Below are positions 23,080 through 23,164 of a DNA stretch of 23,164 nucleotides, in pieces. A program made the translations under genes and the position numbers. The first letter of the stretch is position 1; every line of letters begins with the position of its first letter. The stretch comes from Pseudomonadota bacterium. Its GTDB lineage: Bacteria; Bdellovibrionota_C; UBA2361; OMIW01. The notes below the pieces were generated by a model. The model had not been told where the DNA came from, did not search any database, and saw nothing but the letters and a program-made list of their open reading frames with translations. The DNA is taken from contig OMIW01000179.1 in NCBI GenBank assembly GCA_900299205.1, forward strand, positions 1-23,164, read 5' to 3'.

Positions 23080-23155
23080 TGGCTCCCCGGGACGGGCTCG
23101 AACCGCCGACCCGGTGATTAACAGTCACCTGCTCTACCAACTGAGCTACCGGGGA
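23080..23155 (-). tRNA. tRNA-Asn, anticodon GTT
   Basis: Read on the minus strand, 76 nt fold as a cloverleaf. The acceptor stem is TCCCCGG/CCGGGGA followed by G and an encoded CCA. The D-arm is GCTCAGTTGGTAGAGC. The anticodon stem is GGTGA/TCACC with loop CTGTTAA, so the anticodon is GTT. The T-arm is CGGGTCGG-like with TTCGAGC. No variable-arm expansion is seen. The window ends nine bases beyond its 5' end, so its promoter is not visible. Confidence 0.97.
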
Positions 23156-23164
23156 ATAGCGCCA

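Noticed and set aside
1-23164. CRISPR arrays, insertion sequences, prophage or integrase genes
   Set aside because: No regularly spaced repeats, transposase or integrase motifs seen on either strand.

Overview
The window reads as a chromosomal segment of a Gram-negative bacterium, roughly balanced in GC and densely packed, with genes on both strands. I see no insertion sequences, phage genes, CRISPR arrays, rRNA or plasmid functions. The Gram-negative inference rests on a run of type II secretion/type IV pilus minor-pseudopilin-like genes. The lineage cannot be fixed from the sequence. The mix of a bacterial GH3-family enzyme, an Ogg2-type DNA glycosylase, an EF-P with Asn at the apex position (TPGN) and an 'LARGLDYYTG' HisRS suggests a less-studied lineage (deltaproteobacterial, PVC-like or a candidate phylum); this is a weak inference.

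Layout. (1) 1-2278: a three-gene ABC-2 exporter (the 3' part of the ATPase and two ABC2_membrane_6-like permeases). (2) 2317-3431: two overlapping GNAT acetyltransferases, followed by a small 96-aa protein. (3) 3899-6579: a tightly overlapped block whose last four genes look like minor pseudopilins in the order GspH/FimT, GspI/PilV, GspJ/PilW, GspK/PilX, with no secretion ATPase or secretin beside them. (4) 6668-8017 (minus): hisS. (5) 8177-11849 (plus): a small protein, a GH3-family enzyme, an acyl delta-9-type desaturase and an exported four-cysteine protein. (6) 12115-13211: ddl, broken by a -1 frameshift in a C7 run. (7) 13291-14425 (minus): a coiled-coil protein and a degenerate soluble histidine kinase. 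(8) 14574-16627: an unknown helical protein convergent with, and overlapping, a TrmA/RlmD-type RNA m5U methyltransferase. (9) 16795-20009 (plus): an exported Pro/His-rich protein, efp and an ABC exporter. (10) 20065-21471 (minus): an unknown 103-aa protein and a SrkA/YihE-type kinase. (11) 21585-22343 (plus): an SDR oxidoreductase. (12) 22383-23155 (minus): an Ogg2 DNA glycosylase/lyase and tRNA-Asn(GTT).

Most genes are housekeeping (translation: hisS, efp, tRNA-Asn, RNA methylation; cell wall: ddl; DNA repair: ogg; stress: srkA). Translational coupling is common: ATGA or similar overlaps occur at 1490, 2844, 4090, 4554, 4829 and 11121. The best candidate for something undescribed is the divergent pseudopilin block. 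Next come the GH3-desaturase-exported Cys protein cluster, the EF-P apex substitution, the degenerate kinase, and three homopolymer runs (C10, C7, G7) inside coding sequence, one of which coincides with a broken frame.
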